A DNA stretch of 64,000 nt from an uncultured bacterium (GTDB lineage Bacteria > Cyanobacteriota > Vampirovibrionia > Gastranaerophilales > Gastranaerophilaceae), in the NCBI GenBank assembly GCA_902797965.1, contig CADBUY010000009.1, forward strand, positions 1 through 64,000. The letters run 5' to 3'. Under the pieces are notes generated by a model. That model was not told the DNA's origin. It was given only the letters and a program-made list of their open reading frames with translations, and did not search any database. The stretch's first letter is position 1. Each line of letters opens with the position of its first letter. Positions 42,247-54,300 of this stretch are shown here, piece after piece. The position numbers and the translations under genes are program-made.

Positions 42247-45213
42247 ATGCTGTGTCCAAAATGTAAAAAAGAATTAGATGACAAAGCTTTAAAATGTGAT
42301 AATTGCGGGACTAGAGTTGCATCTGTTTGCAAAAATTGCGGTGCTGTCAATCCTATTCGTGCTGTAGAATGTGCAAATTGTCATCAACAGTTAATAAAAA
42401 TTTGTACTGAATGTGGCAGTGCTAATTTGCCAAATGCAAAGTCTTGCCGCCGGTGCGGAGTTCAGTTCGTATCAAATAAAGAAAAGACAGTTAAGAATAA
42501 TGCACAAAATTCATCTTTAGAATATTATTCCGAATCAAAATCGCAGCAAAAAGTAAAAGCAATGCTTCTTGATGCAATAAAAGATGCAGATTCTTCAATT
42601 ATTACATTGAGTGGTGATAGCGGTTCTGGGAAAAATCTTGTTTTGCGCTATGTTATTAATGATTTAAAGAATGCAAAACTTATATGGCTGCAAGGTACTT
42701 GTACTCAGGTTACTCAGCTTTCTCCATTTGGCTATTTTCAGGATGTTCTGTTAAACTTTTTTAATATAAACAATTTTTGTCCTGATACATTACAGTTGAA
42801 GAAAAATTCTATACGTTTTTTTAGACAGGATTTTCCAACTCTTTCAAATGCTGAAATTAATGACTTATTGAATGTTTTGTATCCTGAAAATCTGGATAAA
42901 TATGAAAACATTTATCATAACAAAGCAAAAATGTTTATTATGATGAAAAAAGTTGTTTTAACTATTATAGAAAAGGTTAAAACTGTATTCATTATTGACA
43001 ATTTTGAGTATATTGACGGAATGTCTTATGACTTTTTAAAAGAGTTATTAACAGATGATTATATACTTCAGAGATGTAAATTTGTAATTATATCAAAAGA
43101 CACTCAACCCGGCATGGGGAGAATTGCAACAAAAAATTTGACACCTGACAATTATGTTGATTTGTCCATCGCACCATTTACAGAAAATCAGGTAGAGGCT
43201 CTTATTACGCAATACAGAGATTTGAGTGTAGGTAATGATTTTACAAAACTTGCTGCGAAAGTTTCAAAAGGAAATCCTGCAACGGTTGAGCAAATGGTAA
43301 TGCTTTACAAGGATATAAAGCGAAACGGATTAAAACATATTGCTTATGACTCGTTAGAAAATATACTTGAAGCAAGACTTTCTATATTAAGACAGGAAGA
43401 TATAACTGCATATAGAATGTTGAGCGCAATGTCGGTTCTGGGTAACAAGTTCTATCCTGCTATGTTGGAAAATTTTGATAATAATACTCCTCAAGATTTT
43501 GAAAAGGGGATTGAAGTCCTTGTTAACAGAGGATATATAACCCAACTCAATAATCTTTCATTTGAGTTCAAAAGTTATAATATCTGGAAAGTAATTGTTG
43601 CTATTGTTAAAAATGATGACTTCTTTGAAGAGATTATAAACAACTTATATGAGATAATCAGCATTTATAAACAGTCATCAATTGCACTATTGGGCTATAT
43701 AGTTCAAAAGCTGAGTAATAATGATCAGTCATTCGAAATTTGGACAATGCTGATGAAACAGGCTTCTTATATTGGTGATATCGGTTTGTATATAATATCT
43801 CAAAAGCAAGCATTAAAGCTAATTGAACATAAATCAAGTCCGCACTATTTAAAAGTTAAAAAGAATATTTATACAAGAGTCGGAAAGCTATTAGAGCCTA
43901 TTGATCATGTCGCTGCATTTGATTACTTGCAAAAGGCAGTAATGATGCTTGAAGATAATGAAGAATTTGAATATGTCGACTTACTGGGATATCTTGCATC
44001 TGCAGCTATGAAAATGGGAAATTATTGGGGTGCAATCGAGTGTGCAGAGAGTGTTCTCTGTAAAATCCCAGAGGATATGGAGCTTGAGGTTGCTCTTGTT
44101 AAATCAAGAAAAATACGTCCTTTGGTTTGCTTGGGTAACTATGGTCAGGCAGTTAATCTTATTGATAATGAAGTCATGCCTGCCCTGCAAAAATATTTAG
44201 CAAAAGGTAAAGATTTGCCTGTTATTAAGTCCAGCGAGCTTTATGATATCTGGTTGGAAGTTTATTTTGACTTAGCAGAAGCTCTAACCTTCCAGGGTGA
44301 TTCAAGGATGTTTGATATTATTAAGCTAATTTTTGATATCATTGAGAAAAATAAGGTTACGGAACCTGTAATATTGTGTAAAGTTCATTTGGCTCTGGCA
44401 CTTGCCAATACTGTTAAAGGCGATTTGCAGACTTCTGAAAAGATTTTGGATGATTTGCTGAAAGAATTTTCTTTGGATAATATGGATGCGTTTATTGTTT
44501 CAAGATGGAATTTTATTGATATATTAAACAAGTTCATGAAAAAAGATTATGATAGCTTACAGACAGAGTTGTTTAATGTTGTAGCCTATGCAAATAATGC
44601 CAATGACAATTTTACAAAGAATATTTTAAAAACAATGCTGGCAAAGATTTTGCGTGATAAAAATGAAACTAAAAAAGCGTTGTCAATTTTGGATGAACAG
44701 GTTGCATATTTTGCTAAAGAAAAGGTTGCAACAGGCGTTTTATTAACTTGGCTTTTGATATCAGAATTGAGGCTTGAAACTAAAGGTACACAGTTTGCAC
44801 TTGATATTGCAACAAAAGCACTTGATATTGCTCAAGGTCCAAATATTAATAACTATTACTTTATAGCGTTATTTAACAAACTTATTGGTGAGATTTATAT
44901 TGCTAAGCAAGATTTTGAGTCTGCTAAAGTTTATATAGAAAAGTCAATATTTGTGGCAAGACAGTTTAATTTGCAGGGAATACTTGTTAAAGATTATATA
45001 TTGTATGCAAAATATTATCAGGAGTTAGCACTTCCAAAATCATCCATGAGGGGTGAATATATTAAACAGGCTCTTAAAATGTTTCAGTCTGCGAAAAATG
45101 TTCCGATTGTTGCAGAACATCAGCATCTGATGCGTAATATAAAGGAAGAACTATCTGTTCTTACGTCTTTTTGCAAATTAAACGGTATTGTTTTAAAGAA
45201 ACCTGCTAAGTAG
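42247..45213 (+). CDS. zinc-ribbon STAND-type ATPase with TPR-like repeats
   Basis: A 988-residue protein. Six CxxC pairs (Cys3/6, 17/20, 28/31, 42/45, 53/56, 67/70) build three zinc ribbons. Then a P-loop ATPase: Walker A GDSGSGKN (about 122-129), Walker B VFIIDNFEY (about 247-255) and winged-helix-like residues up to ~450. The rest (~470-988) is helical and repetitive, TPR-like (e.g. GAIECAESVLCKIPED, KAYIEKSIFVARQF). This matches the signal-transduction ATPases that pair with regulators such as MalT or adenylate cyclases. It probably forms an ATP-driven scaffold for the two upstream proteins (inference). Confidence 0.75.
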   Translation: MLCPKCKKELDDKALKCDNCGTRVASVCKNCGAVNPIRAVECANCHQQLIKICTECGSANLPNAKSCRRCGVQFVSNKEKTVKNNAQNSSLEYYSESKSQQKVKAMLLDAIKDADSSIITLSGDSGSGKNLVLRYVINDLKNAKLIWLQGTCTQVTQLSPFGYFQDVLLNFFNINNFCPDTLQLKKNSIRFFRQDFPTLSNAEINDLLNVLYPENLDKYENIYHNKAKMFIMMKKVVLTIIEKVKTVFIIDNFEYIDGMSYDFLKELLTDDYILQRCKFVIISKDTQPGMGRIATKNLTPDNYVDLSIAPFTENQVEALITQYRDLSVGNDFTKLAAKVSKGNPATVEQMVMLYKDIKRNGLKHIAYDSLENILEARLSILRQEDITAYRMLSAMSVLGNKFYPAMLENFDNNTPQDFEKGIEVLVNRGYITQLNNLSFEFKSYNIWKVIVAIVKNDDFFEEIINNLYEIISIYKQSSIALLGYIVQKLSNNDQSFEIWTMLMKQASYIGDIGLYIISQKQALKLIEHKSSPHYLKVKKNIYTRVGKLLEPIDHVAAFDYLQKAVMMLEDNEEFEYVDLLGYLASAAMKMGNYWGAIECAESVLCKIPEDMELEVALVKSRKIRPLVCLGNYGQAVNLIDNEVMPALQKYLAKGKDLPVIKSSELYDIWLEVYFDLAEALTFQGDSRMFDIIKLIFDIIEKNKVTEPVILCKVHLALALANTVKGDLQTSEKILDDLLKEFSLDNMDAFIVSRWNFIDILNKFMKKDYDSLQTELFNVVAYANNANDNFTKNILKTMLAKILRDKNETKKALSILDEQVAYFAKEKVATGVLLTWLLISELRLETKGTQFALDIATKALDIAQGPNINNYYFIALFNKLIGEIYIAKQDFESAKVYIEKSIFVARQFNLQGILVKDYILYAKYYQELALPKSSMRGEYIKQALKMFQSAKNVPIVAEHQHLMRNIKEELSVLTSFCKLNGIVLKKPAK

Positions 45214-45811
45214 TGTAGTCATCGGGATTTCCTGAATAATCTGCAATAATACCTTCTTCCATAGGTGCATTACCTTCTAATGGAACAGCTTCGTACCCTT
45301 TAACTGTATTTTTGTATGCTAAAGCTCTTTTATTAAGTTCTTCAATTGCAAACGGACCGGTTAAAACTTCGATAACTTCACCATTTGAGTCGTAAATTTT
45401 AAGTCTTGGAATCTCAACGCCAAGAGGAGTTTTGTATCCCATAAGAGAAATTTTCCCAAAATCACCAAATCCGTCCTTGATTGCAAAATAAACTTCTTTA
45501 AGTTCTTCATTTTCAAGACAGCTTAATGCAACATTGTTACAAGTTTCTCGCTGTACCCAATCTTGTACGGTACTTGTTTCTTCCATTAATTCAAGAAGTT
45601 GTTCTTTTGTGGCACTGATTTTTCTGAATAGCGGATCACCGCCTCTGCCAATTGCAGTAGGTCCTTTTTCCCGAGGACCTCTGACTTTGTAGTTAGCTTC
45701 GTCAATAACTTTACCGTTCTGATTGTTTTGCGGCTGTTCTTGCTGCTCGGAAGCCTGCTCTACATTGTTATCAGAGTTATTATTTTTCAATACTTCAAAA
45801 TCTTCTGCCAT
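45206..45811 (-). CDS. hypothetical protein with Gln/Asn-rich N-terminus
   Basis: A 201-residue soluble protein of unknown function. The first ~35 residues are Asn/Gln/Glu-rich and probably disordered. Then RGPREKGPTAIGRGGDP, a helical and beta region (SATKEQLLELMEETSTVQ, MGYKTPLGVEIPRLKIYDSNG) and an acidic tail. No motif recognised. It has AGGAG upstream of ATG and its own transcript opposite to rpoB; its stop overlaps the ATPase gene by 8 bases. Confidence 0.55.
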   Translation of the reverse strand: MAEDFEVLKNNNSDNNVEQASEQQEQPQNNQNGKVIDEANYKVRGPREKGPTAIGRGGDPLFRKISATKEQLLELMEETSTVQDWVQRETCNNVALSCLENEELKEVYFAIKDGFGDFGKISLMGYKTPLGVEIPRLKIYDSNGEVIEVLTGPFAIEELNKRALAYKNTVKGYEAVPLEGNAPMEEGIIADYSGNPDDYTT

Positions 45812-45982
45812 GAATTAATTCTCCTTATGTTGAATTAATCGGCATTTTTTTTTAAAACTTTAGTAAAAATAGCAAATCTTTGAAATTTTGTTACAAAGGT
45901 TTACAAAACATGTTAAAAACTCAAAAATTGTAAATTTTTGTAAATTTACCACTTGAAAAATTGTAAAACATACCCTTATTAG

Positions 45983-46010
45983 TTGACTACTAATCTTGAC
46001 GGGGTATGAT
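45983..46010 (+). promoter_or_regulatory. rpoB promoter P1
   Basis: TTGACT (45983-45988), 16-base spacer, TATGAT (46005-46010). It gives a leader of about 220 bases that contains hairpins, including CGTGAG/CTCACG. Confidence 0.65.
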
Positions 46011-46176
46011 AGAAGAACATGCGGTCATGTACATGGGATAATTATGTCCGTAGGGGAAAACAAGGTGGAATCCCCATAAAATCAAAGAAAAAGGTTGAAA
46101 TAAAGTAGCGTGAGTCGCTCTCACGAAAAAAACAAAAATTGAATATAACAAAGGTATGTCGCAGTCTTAGTTACGT

Positions 46177-46205
46177 TTGACTACCCTATAAATATAATTT
46201 ATAAC
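46177..46205 (+). promoter_or_regulatory. rpoB promoter P2
   Basis: TTGACT (46177-46182), 17-base spacer, TATAAC (46200-46205), with an expected start about 25 bases before the rpoB ATG and its GAGGTG ribosome binding site. The -35 element repeats that of P1. Confidence 0.6.
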
Positions 46206-46237
46206 GTACATCACTATAGAATAAATGAGGTGAATTA

Positions 46238-49200
46238 ATGTCGACAGAATACGCAAAAAGAGTAACGCCAATGGGTATACCAAATACTCGTTTGGACGAT
46301 TTACCGGATTTAATTGACGTGCAAAAAAAATCATTTGAATGGTTTTTGAAGGAAGGGCTGAAAGAGGAATTATTAGCATTTTCTCCAGTAAAAGATTATA
46401 CAGGAAGATTAGAGCTTCACTTCTTGCCTAACTACACGTTTGACAATGCAAAATACACAGTTGAAGAAGCTCGTATCCACGATACAACTTATGCTAAACA
46501 ACTTCGTGTAATGGTAAGATTAGTAAACCGTGACAGCGGTGAAATTAAGGAACAAGAAGTTTACATCGGTGACATTCCTACAATGACTGATAAAGGTACT
46601 TTCATTGTAAACGGTGCTGAACGTGTAATCGTTTCTCAAATCGTTCGTTCTCCGGGTGTTTACTTCAAGAGAGAAATCTCACCAACCGGTAAGAGATTAT
46701 ATAATGCAACTATGATACCTAACAGAGGTGCATGGTTAAAGATTGAAACAGATTCTAATGACGTAATTTACGTTAAGATTGATAAGAACAGAAAAATCTT
46801 AGCTACTACATTACTTAAAGCAATGGGTATTACTGTTACGGAAATGGAATCTTTATTTACTCACTTTGAATTCCTGAAAAAGACTTTAGATAAAGATACA
46901 ACTGAAACTACAGATGACGCTTTAATTGATTTATATAAAAAATTAAGACCGGGCGATCCTGCTTCTGCTCAGGGCGGACGTCAAATCCTTGAATCAAGAT
47001 TCTTTGATGAAAAGAAATACGATATAGGTCGTGTAGGTCGTTATAAATTAAATAAAAAATTGAACTTAAATATTCCTAAGAACCAAAGAACATTAACGGT
47101 TCAAGATATCGTTGCTTCAATTGAGTACTTAATTAACTTAACTTATGATGAAGGTACATTGGATGATATCGACCACTTAGGAAACAGAAGAATTCGTTCA
47201 GTAGGTGAACTTCTTCAAAACCAATTCAGAGTTGGTCTTTCAAGAATTGAAAGAATAGTTAAAGAAAGAATGACATTACAAGACTCTGAAACACTTACTC
47301 CATTAAACTTGTTGAACACAAAACCGTTAGTTGCTTCTTTAAAAGAATTCTTCGGTAGTTCACAGTTGTCACAGTTTATGGACCAAATCAACCCGCTGGC
47401 TGAACTTACTCACAAAAGACGTGTTTCAGCTTTAGGACCAGGCGGTTTACAAAGAGAAAGAGCAGGATTTGCAGTTCGTGATATTCACCCTTCTCACTAC
47501 GGTCGTATATGTCCGGTAGAAACTCCTGAAGGTCCGAACGCAGGTTTGATAGGTTCACTTGCTACTCACGCAAGAGTTAATGATTACGGTTTTGTTGAAT
47601 CTCCGTTCTTTGTTGTTAAAGATGGCAAGGTAACTGATGAAGTTGTTTATATGACAGCTGACGAAGACGAAAACTTCCGTTGTGCTCCTGCTGACGTACA
47701 ATTAAACCCGGATAATACATTCAAACAAAAACAGGTTCCTGTAAGATATAAATCAGAATTTATCATGTCTGATTCATCAAAAGTTGACTATGTCGGTGTT
47801 TGTCCAATTCAGATTATATCTGTTGCGACATCAATGATTCCGTTCATTGAACACGATGATGCTAACCGTGCACTGATGGGTTCAAACATGCAACGTCAAT
47901 CAGTACCTCTTTTAATTACTGAAAGACCTGTTGTCGGTACAGGTATGGAAAGAAGAGTTGCAAAAGACTCAGGAATGGTTGTTTGCGCTAAATGTGACGG
48001 TACTGTTGAAAGAGTTGTCGGTGAAGAAATTGTAATCAGAGATTTACAAGGTAAAGCTCACTTACATACATTAATGAAATATGTTCGTTCAAACCAAGAT
48101 ACATGTATTAACCAAAAACCAATCGTTCACGAAGGCGACAAGGTTAAAGCCGGTGATGTAATTGCAGACGGTGCTTCAACAAGCTGCGGTGAACTTTCAA
48201 TCGGTAAAAACATTTTGGTAGCATATATGCCTTGGGAAGGATATAACTTCGAAGATGCTATCTTGCTTTCTGAAAGATGCGTTCATGATGATATCTTTAC
48301 TTCAGTTCACATTGAAAAATTAGAAATTGACGCTCGTCAAACTAAACTCGGACCTGAAGAAATTACAAGAGAAATTCCAAACGTATCAGAAGAAGCTCTA
48401 AGACACTTGGATGAACGTGGTATTGTTCGTATCGGTGCAAGAGTTTATGCAGATGATATCTTGGTAGGTAAAGTTACACCAAAGGGTGAAAGTGAACACC
48501 CACCTGAAGAAAAACTTTTAAGAGCAATCTTTGCTGAAAAAGCAAGAGATGTAAAAGATAACTCATTAAGAGTTCCGCATGGTGAAGGCGGTCGTGTTGT
48601 AGATGTTAAGGTATTTGACAGAGAAAAAGGCGACGAACTTCCACCTGGAGCAAATACAGTTATCAGAGTATACATCGCTCAAAAGAGAAAAGTATCTGTA
48701 GGTGATAAACTTTCAGGTCGTCACGGAAACAAAGGTATTGTTTCAAGAATATTACCAAAAGAAGATATGCCATTCTTACCTGATGGTACTCCGGTAGATA
48801 TCGTATTAAATCCACTTGGTGTTCCTTCTCGTATGAACGTTGGTCAAACTTATGAATGCTTACTAGGTTTAGCTGCATACTTAACAAAAGACCACTATGA
48901 AGCACCTTCTTTTGATGAAAGATATGGTGATAACCAATCTGAAATTGCTACAAAAGCTGAACTTATGAGAGGTATTAAAGAATCAGGCTGTGACTGGGTA
49001 AGACCTGACGGTAAAGTTTACCTGATTGATGGTAGAACGGGTGAACCGTTTGATGAACCAATCGCAGTAGGTCTTTCTTATATCTTGAAACTTGTTCACT
49101 TGGTAGATGATAAGATTCACGCAAGATCAACAGGTCCTTACTCATTAGTTACACAACAACCTTTAGGTGGTAAGGCTCAGTTCGGCGGACAAAGATTTGG

Positions 49201-49552
49201 AGAAATGGAAGTTTGGGCGCTTGAAGCATACGGCGCAGCTTACACTCTTCAAGAAATGTTAACAATCAAATCAGATGATGTTAACGGTAGAAACAGGGCA
49301 TACGAAGCAATAGTTAAGGGAGATAATATCCCAAGACCTGGTATTCCTGAATCATTTAAGGTACTTGTAAGAGAATTGCAAAGTATCGGTTTAGATATTA
49401 CAGTTGCTAAGAAAAACGGTACGGAAGTAGACTTGATGTCTGATATGGATGACCTTAGAAAGGCTGCTCCAAAGAGAACCTTGTCTGATATAGACTCTGA
49501 ACTCTTGAATATCAACTTCTTTGAAACTTCAACAACGTTAGGCGAAATATAA
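46238..49552 (+). CDS. rpoB: RNA polymerase beta subunit
   Basis: A complete 1104-residue beta subunit. Landmarks: [11 protein letters not shown] in the lobe, the rifampicin pocket ([24 protein letters not shown], split, about 370-393), [18 protein letters not shown], the active-site [10 protein letters not shown] region and the C-terminal [33 protein letters not shown] (split). The size matches cyanobacterial-type beta (about 1100) and not the longer E. coli form. rpoC1 starts 12 bases after its stop, so the two are translated together. The usual upstream rplKAJL genes are absent, as in cyanobacteria. Confidence 0.98.
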   Translation: MSTEYAKRVTPMGIPNTRLDDLPDLIDVQKKSFEWFLKEGLKEELLAFSPVKDYTGRLELHFLPNYTFDNAKYTVEEARIHDTTYAKQLRVMVRLVNRDSGEIKEQEVYIGDIPTMTDKGTFIVNGAERVIVSQIVRSPGVYFKREISPTGKRLYNATMIPNRGAWLKIETDSNDVIYVKIDKNRKILATTLLKAMGITVTEMESLFTHFEFLKKTLDKDTTETTDDALIDLYKKLRPGDPASAQGGRQILESRFFDEKKYDIGRVGRYKLNKKLNLNIPKNQRTLTVQDIVASIEYLINLTYDEGTLDDIDHLGNRRIRSVGELLQNQFRVGLSRIERIVKERMTLQDSETLTPLNLLNTKPLVASLKEFFGSSQLSQFMDQINPLAELTHKRRVSALGPGGLQRERAGFAVRDIHPSHYGRICPVETPEGPNAGLIGSLATHARVNDYGFVESPFFVVKDGKVTDEVVYMTADEDENFRCAPADVQLNPDNTFKQKQVPVRYKSEFIMSDSSKVDYVGVCPIQIISVATSMIPFIEHDDANRALMGSNMQRQSVPLLITERPVVGTGMERRVAKDSGMVVCAKCDGTVERVVGEEIVIRDLQGKAHLHTLMKYVRSNQDTCINQKPIVHEGDKVKAGDVIADGASTSCGELSIGKNILVAYMPWEGYNFEDAILLSERCVHDDIFTSVHIEKLEIDARQTKLGPEEITREIPNVSEEALRHLDERGIVRIGARVYADDILVGKVTPKGESEHPPEEKLLRAIFAEKARDVKDNSLRVPHGEGGRVVDVKVFDREKGDELPPGANTVIRVYIAQKRKVSVGDKLSGRHGNKGIVSRILPKEDMPFLPDGTPVDIVLNPLGVPSRMNVGQTYECLLGLAAYLTKDHYEAPSFDERYGDNQSEIATKAELMRGIKESGCDWVRPDGKVYLIDGRTGEPFDEPIAVGLSYILKLVHLVDDKIHARSTGPYSLVTQQPLGGKAQFGGQRFGEMEVWALEAYGAAYTLQEMLTIKSDDVNGRNRAYEAIVKGDNIPRPGIPESFKVLVRELQSIGLDITVAKKNGTEVDLMSDMDDLRKAAPKRTLSDIDSELLNINFFETSTTLGEI

Positions 49553-49564
49553 GGAGATAGGAAA

Positions 49565-51274
49565 TTGTCTACAAGTATTGATTATTTTGATTATATACGC
49601 ATAAGCATTGCTTCACCTGAAAGAATTTTGAAGTGGTCTTATGGCGAGGTTACAAAACCTGAAACTATAAACTATAGAACTTTAAAACCTGAAAGAGACG
49701 GTTTGTTCTGCGAAAGAATTTTTGGACCTACAAAGGACTGGGAATGCTATTGCGGAAAGTATAAAAGGGTACGTCATAAAGGTATTATCTGCGAACGCTG
49801 CGGTGTAGAAGTTACAGATAGTAAAGTAAGACGTCACAGAATGGGACACATTAAACTTGCGGCTCCTGTTTCTCACATTTGGTTCTTAAAAGGTATTCCT
49901 TCATATTTAGGTTTACTTCTTGACATGACTCTTAAAGATCTTGAACAGGTTATTTACTTTAATAACTATGTTGTAATTGATCCTGCTGATTCTCCGTTTA
50001 AGAAGTTCCAACTATTAAGTGAAGAAGAATACGAAGAATTTATTATGGAAAATGAAGAGTCAAAACTGGAAGTTGGTATCGGTGCTGAAGCAATTCAAAA
50101 ACTTCTTGGCGAGATTAACACAAAAGAATTGGCTGAAGAAATCAGAACAGAGCTAGCAAATGGTGTTACTTCCGTTCAAAAGAAAGGTAAGTTAATTAAG
50201 AGATTAAGATTATTAGATTCTCTAATTTCTTCTGAAACAGAACCTACTTGGATGATTATGGATGTACTTCCTGTAACTCCTCCTGATTTAAGACCAATGG
50301 TTCAGTTAGATGGCGGCAGATTTGCAACTTCTGATTTGAATGATTTATACAGACGTGTAATCAACAGAAACAACCGTTTACAAAGACTTCTTGAAATGGG
50401 TGCTCCTGAAATTATCGTAAGAAACGAAAAGAGAATGCTTCAGGAAGCAGTTGATGCACTTATTGATAATGGTAGACGCGGCAGAACAGTTGTTGGTCCA
50501 AATAACAGAGCTTTGAAGTCATTATCTAATATTATTGAAGGTAAACAAGGTCGTTTCCGTCAAAACTTGTTAGGTAAACGTGTTGACTACTCAGGTCGTT
50601 CAGTTATCGTTGTAGGTCCTACATTAAAACTTAACCAATGCGGTTTGCCAAAAGAAATGGCTATTGAATTATTCAAACCATTTGTTGTTAACAAACTTAT
50701 TGAAAGAGGATACGTTCAAAATATTAAATCTGCAAAGAAAATGATTGAACGTTCTGATGCAAAAGTTTGGGATATCTTGGAAGAGATAATTGACGGTCAC
50801 CCTGTTATGTTAAACCGTGCACCAACCTTGCACAGATTAGGTATTCAAGCATTTGAACCTAAACTTGTTGAAGGTCGTGCTATTCAGCTTCACCCATTGG
50901 TATGTACGGCATTTAATGCTGACTTCGATGGTGACCAAATGGCTGTTCACGTTCCTCTTTCAATTGAAGCTCAAACTGAAGCAAGAATGCTTATGTTAGC
51001 AACTAATAATATATTGGCTCCGGCTAACGGAAAACCAATCATTACTCACTCACAAGATATGGTATTAGGTTTGTATTACTTGACAATTATGAAAGATCCT
51101 AATCAAGAAGTAAAAGGATATTTCTACAGCTTCGCTGATGCAATTGCAGCATTAGAAGCAAAGGTAATTACATACCACGATAAGATTGTGGTTCGTGATG
51201 AAAAGGGTAAGAGAATCGAAACTACTGTAGGAAGAATTTTATTTAACGAAGCAGTTCGTAAAGCGTTAGCATAA
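49565..51274 (+). CDS. rpoC1: RNA polymerase gamma subunit (N-terminal beta' part)
   Basis: A 569-residue protein equal to the N-terminal part of bacterial beta'. It starts at TTG with AAGGAGAT upstream. Features: [23 protein letters not shown] zinc finger (split, about 61-83), the double-psi barrel and the catalytic Mg motif NADFDGDQM (about residue 457-465), then [13 protein letters not shown]. It ends where cyanobacterial RpoC1 ends and RpoC2 supplies the rest, so this is a natural split and not a frameshift. Length is slightly short compared with ~620. Confidence 0.97.
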   Translation: MSTSIDYFDYIRISIASPERILKWSYGEVTKPETINYRTLKPERDGLFCERIFGPTKDWECYCGKYKRVRHKGIICERCGVEVTDSKVRRHRMGHIKLAAPVSHIWFLKGIPSYLGLLLDMTLKDLEQVIYFNNYVVIDPADSPFKKFQLLSEEEYEEFIMENEESKLEVGIGAEAIQKLLGEINTKELAEEIRTELANGVTSVQKKGKLIKRLRLLDSLISSETEPTWMIMDVLPVTPPDLRPMVQLDGGRFATSDLNDLYRRVINRNNRLQRLLEMGAPEIIVRNEKRMLQEAVDALIDNGRRGRTVVGPNNRALKSLSNIIEGKQGRFRQNLLGKRVDYSGRSVIVVGPTLKLNQCGLPKEMAIELFKPFVVNKLIERGYVQNIKSAKKMIERSDAKVWDILEEIIDGHPVMLNRAPTLHRLGIQAFEPKLVEGRAIQLHPLVCTAFNADFDGDQMAVHVPLSIEAQTEARMLMLATNNILAPANGKPIITHSQDMVLGLYYLTIMKDPNQEVKGYFYSFADAIAALEAKVITYHDKIVVRDEKGKRIETTVGRILFNEAVRKALA

Positions 51275-51277
51275 AAA

Positions 51278-51340
51278 GTAGGGTGCATCGTTTGATGCAC
51301 CGCAACAAAAATTATTGGTGCGGTTAAAACCACACCCTAC
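51278..51340. repeat. MITE-like palindrome between rpoC1 and rpoC2
   Basis: The ends GTAGGGTG (51278-51285) and CACCCTAC (51333-51340) are inverted. Inner segments CATCG..GATG and ACCGCA/TGCGGT form further stems. The end sequence matches the 21.7 kb element. It lies 3 bases after the rpoC1 stop, so transcription of rpoC2 must read through it. Confidence 0.75.
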
Positions 51341-51374
51341 GAATAAAAAATAGAGAAATTGAGGAAATATAAAT

Positions 51375-54300
51375 ATGGAAAATACTTACACACATAAAAC
51401 TCATACTCCTGAATTCATCAATAAACAGATGGATAAAAAGGGTTTGAATAAGTTGCTGGCTCAAATCTATTTGGAATACGGCGGAGCTAAAACAGCAGAT
51501 TTAGCTGATACTCTAAAGAATTTGGGTTATAAAATGGCAACTCAGTCAGGTGTTACAATTTCAATTTCAGACCTTTCAGTTCCTGATACAAAGAAAGCAC
51601 TTCTTGAAGAAGCTGAAAAAGAGATTGAAAAATCAACACACAGATATTTAAAAGGTGAGATTACTGAAGTTGAAAGATACACAAAGGTTATTGATACCTG
51701 GTCAGAAACAACAGCTAAGTTAACAGAACAAGTTGTTGAGAACTTTGATAAATTAAATCCGGTATATATGATGGCATTCTCAGGTGCGAGAGGTAACTTA
51801 TCACAGGTTTCACAATTAGTCGGTATGAGAGGTTTGATGGCTGACGCACAAGGTCAAATCATCGACTTGCCTATCACATCAAACTTTAAAGAAGGCTTAT
51901 CTGTTACCGAATATATCATTTCATCATATGGTGCAAGAAAAGGTCTTGTAGATACTGCGTTAAAAACAGCTGACTCAGGATACTTAACAAGAAGACTTGT
52001 TGACGTTGCTCAAGATGTTATTATTCGTGATGCGGATTGCGGCGGTGAAAAATATATTAATATGAAGCCTATTATGGATGGTGATGCAATTATCGTTCCG
52101 TTAGTAGACAGATTGTTAGGTAGAACAGTTGCACAGGATATATTTGACGAAGACGGTAAAACTTTGTTAGTTGCAAAAAATACTACAATGGACAGAAAAG
52201 ATATTAAGAAAATATCTCACTTAAACTTAACTGAATTAAAAGTTCGTTCAGGTTTAACTTGTTCTCTTGAATATGGCGTTTGCCAAAAATGTTATGGCTG
52301 GGCGCTTACTTCACAAAAGCTTGTTGATATAGGTGAAGCAATCGGTATTATCGCCGCTCAATCAATCGGTGAACCGGGTACTCAGTTGACAATGAGAACA
52401 TTCCACACAGGCGGTGCTGTTGGCGTAAAAGAAGCAACAAAGGAAATTCACTCACCTGTTGAAGGTACTGTTGATTCTAAACTTAAAACCAGAGAACTTA
52501 GAACACGTCACGGTGATGTTGTTAGAGTATCTATATATGAAGCAGATATTGAAATTAAGTCAGGTAAAAAATCTGAAAAAATTCATATTCCTGCAGGTGC
52601 AACAGTATTCTTTGAAGACGGTCAAAAAATTGAAAAAGATTATAAATTGGCTGAATTTAAACCATCTTCAAATGAATCTCGTTTGACAGAAAAGGCTACA
52701 AAAGATATCAATGCTGATATTTCAGGTATGGTATTGTTTGAAGACTTTGTTGCAGATGAAAAGAAAGACAGACAAGGTAACATCTCAAGAACTGCAAACA
52801 AAAACGGTATAGTTTGGGTAATCGGCGGTGATGTTTATAACTTACCGGGCGGCTCAAAAGTTCTTGTTGAAGACGAACAAAAAGTTAAAGCCGGCGATAG
52901 ATTAGCTGAAACTTTAATTATCTCTGAACATGGCGGTGAAGTTCGTTATGGTGAAGATTTAGTTATAGAAGAAATTAAATCAGGCAAAAATAAAATTAAT
53001 AAGATTGTATCAGGTAAGGAAATTACAATTGTAATTGCTTCATTAGCACCGTCAAATGCTACATTTGAACAAACTAAGAAAGAGCAATTATGGACTGTTA
53101 AAAAGTCTGACGAAAAATATATCGTTAAGGCTCCTATTGATACAACAGTTGAAAATGGTATGATTATAGCCGAACTTATTGATGATGAATGCTCTGTTTC
53201 ATCTTCAGGTGAAATCAAGTATTTAGACATTGAAGTTGACGAAAATCAAATTGTAACAAAACCCGGTAATATAGTATTTGTTCCGGAAGAAGTACATCAA
53301 ATTAACAAGGATTCAAGCCTGAGAATGGTTGAAAACGGTACTTTTGTAACAGCAGGTACTGAAGTTGTAAAAGACGTTTATTGCCATATTGACGGTGTTG
53401 TTGAATTCAAAGAATTTAATGGTGTAATTCACGAAATAACGATACGTCCGGGTGAAGTTCACACATTACCAAGCATGTCTGAGTTAAAGGTAGAAGAAGG
53501 CTCTGTTGTTGAAGCAGGAACTACAATTGCAAAAGGAATTAAGGTTAAAGAAGCTTCTATCGTTTCATTGATGGAAATGGATTTTGATGATCTTGATATT
53601 GATGATTTAGATGAAGAAATTGATACTACATCTCTTGATGATGAATCAATTGAAGATAAACCTGTTCAAATATTGGTAAGACCTGTTCAGACAATCTATG
53701 TTGAACCAAAAGATGTATCAATTAAATTTGCTTCTACTGATGAACTTATTAATATTGTTCCGGTAACTCAATTGCAGTATAAAGATGGAGCAAGAGTTAG
53801 AAACTTAGATGGTGCAACTCTTACAAGAACATCACTTGTTCTTCAAATGCAAGGTTATTTATCACACTTAAAAGGTTTAGTAGAACTTGATGAGAAAGGT
53901 GATTTGAAGATTGTAGTTCTTGAAACATTGATTGTTCGTCGTGAGTTAGAAGGTAATTCTAAACTTAACAGTTCACTTCAAACAGAATTACTTGTTAAGA
54001 ACGGTGAAGTAATTGAAGCTAAAACACCGGTAGCAAAAACTGATGTATTGGCATTAAATGACGGTTCTGCTTCTATTAAGGGTGATGTCAGCGAATCAAG
54101 AAGATTGTTATTAAATTGTGCAAACTTTGAAACAACAATCGAAACAAAATCAAAACCATCTGTAAAAAAAGGTGACTTTATTAAGCTTGATGCTGAACTA
54201 GCATCATCAGGTGAAGTTGCAACAGTTTCAGGTAAGATTGTTGATGTAACTTCAAAGTCAGTAACAATCAGAAATGGTCGTCCTTACTTAATCAGCCCTG

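Noticed and set aside
49552..51375. Frameshift or assembly break in rpoC
   Set aside because: Both halves have proper starts and ribosome binding sites and end at the positions known for natural rpoC1/rpoC2 splits.
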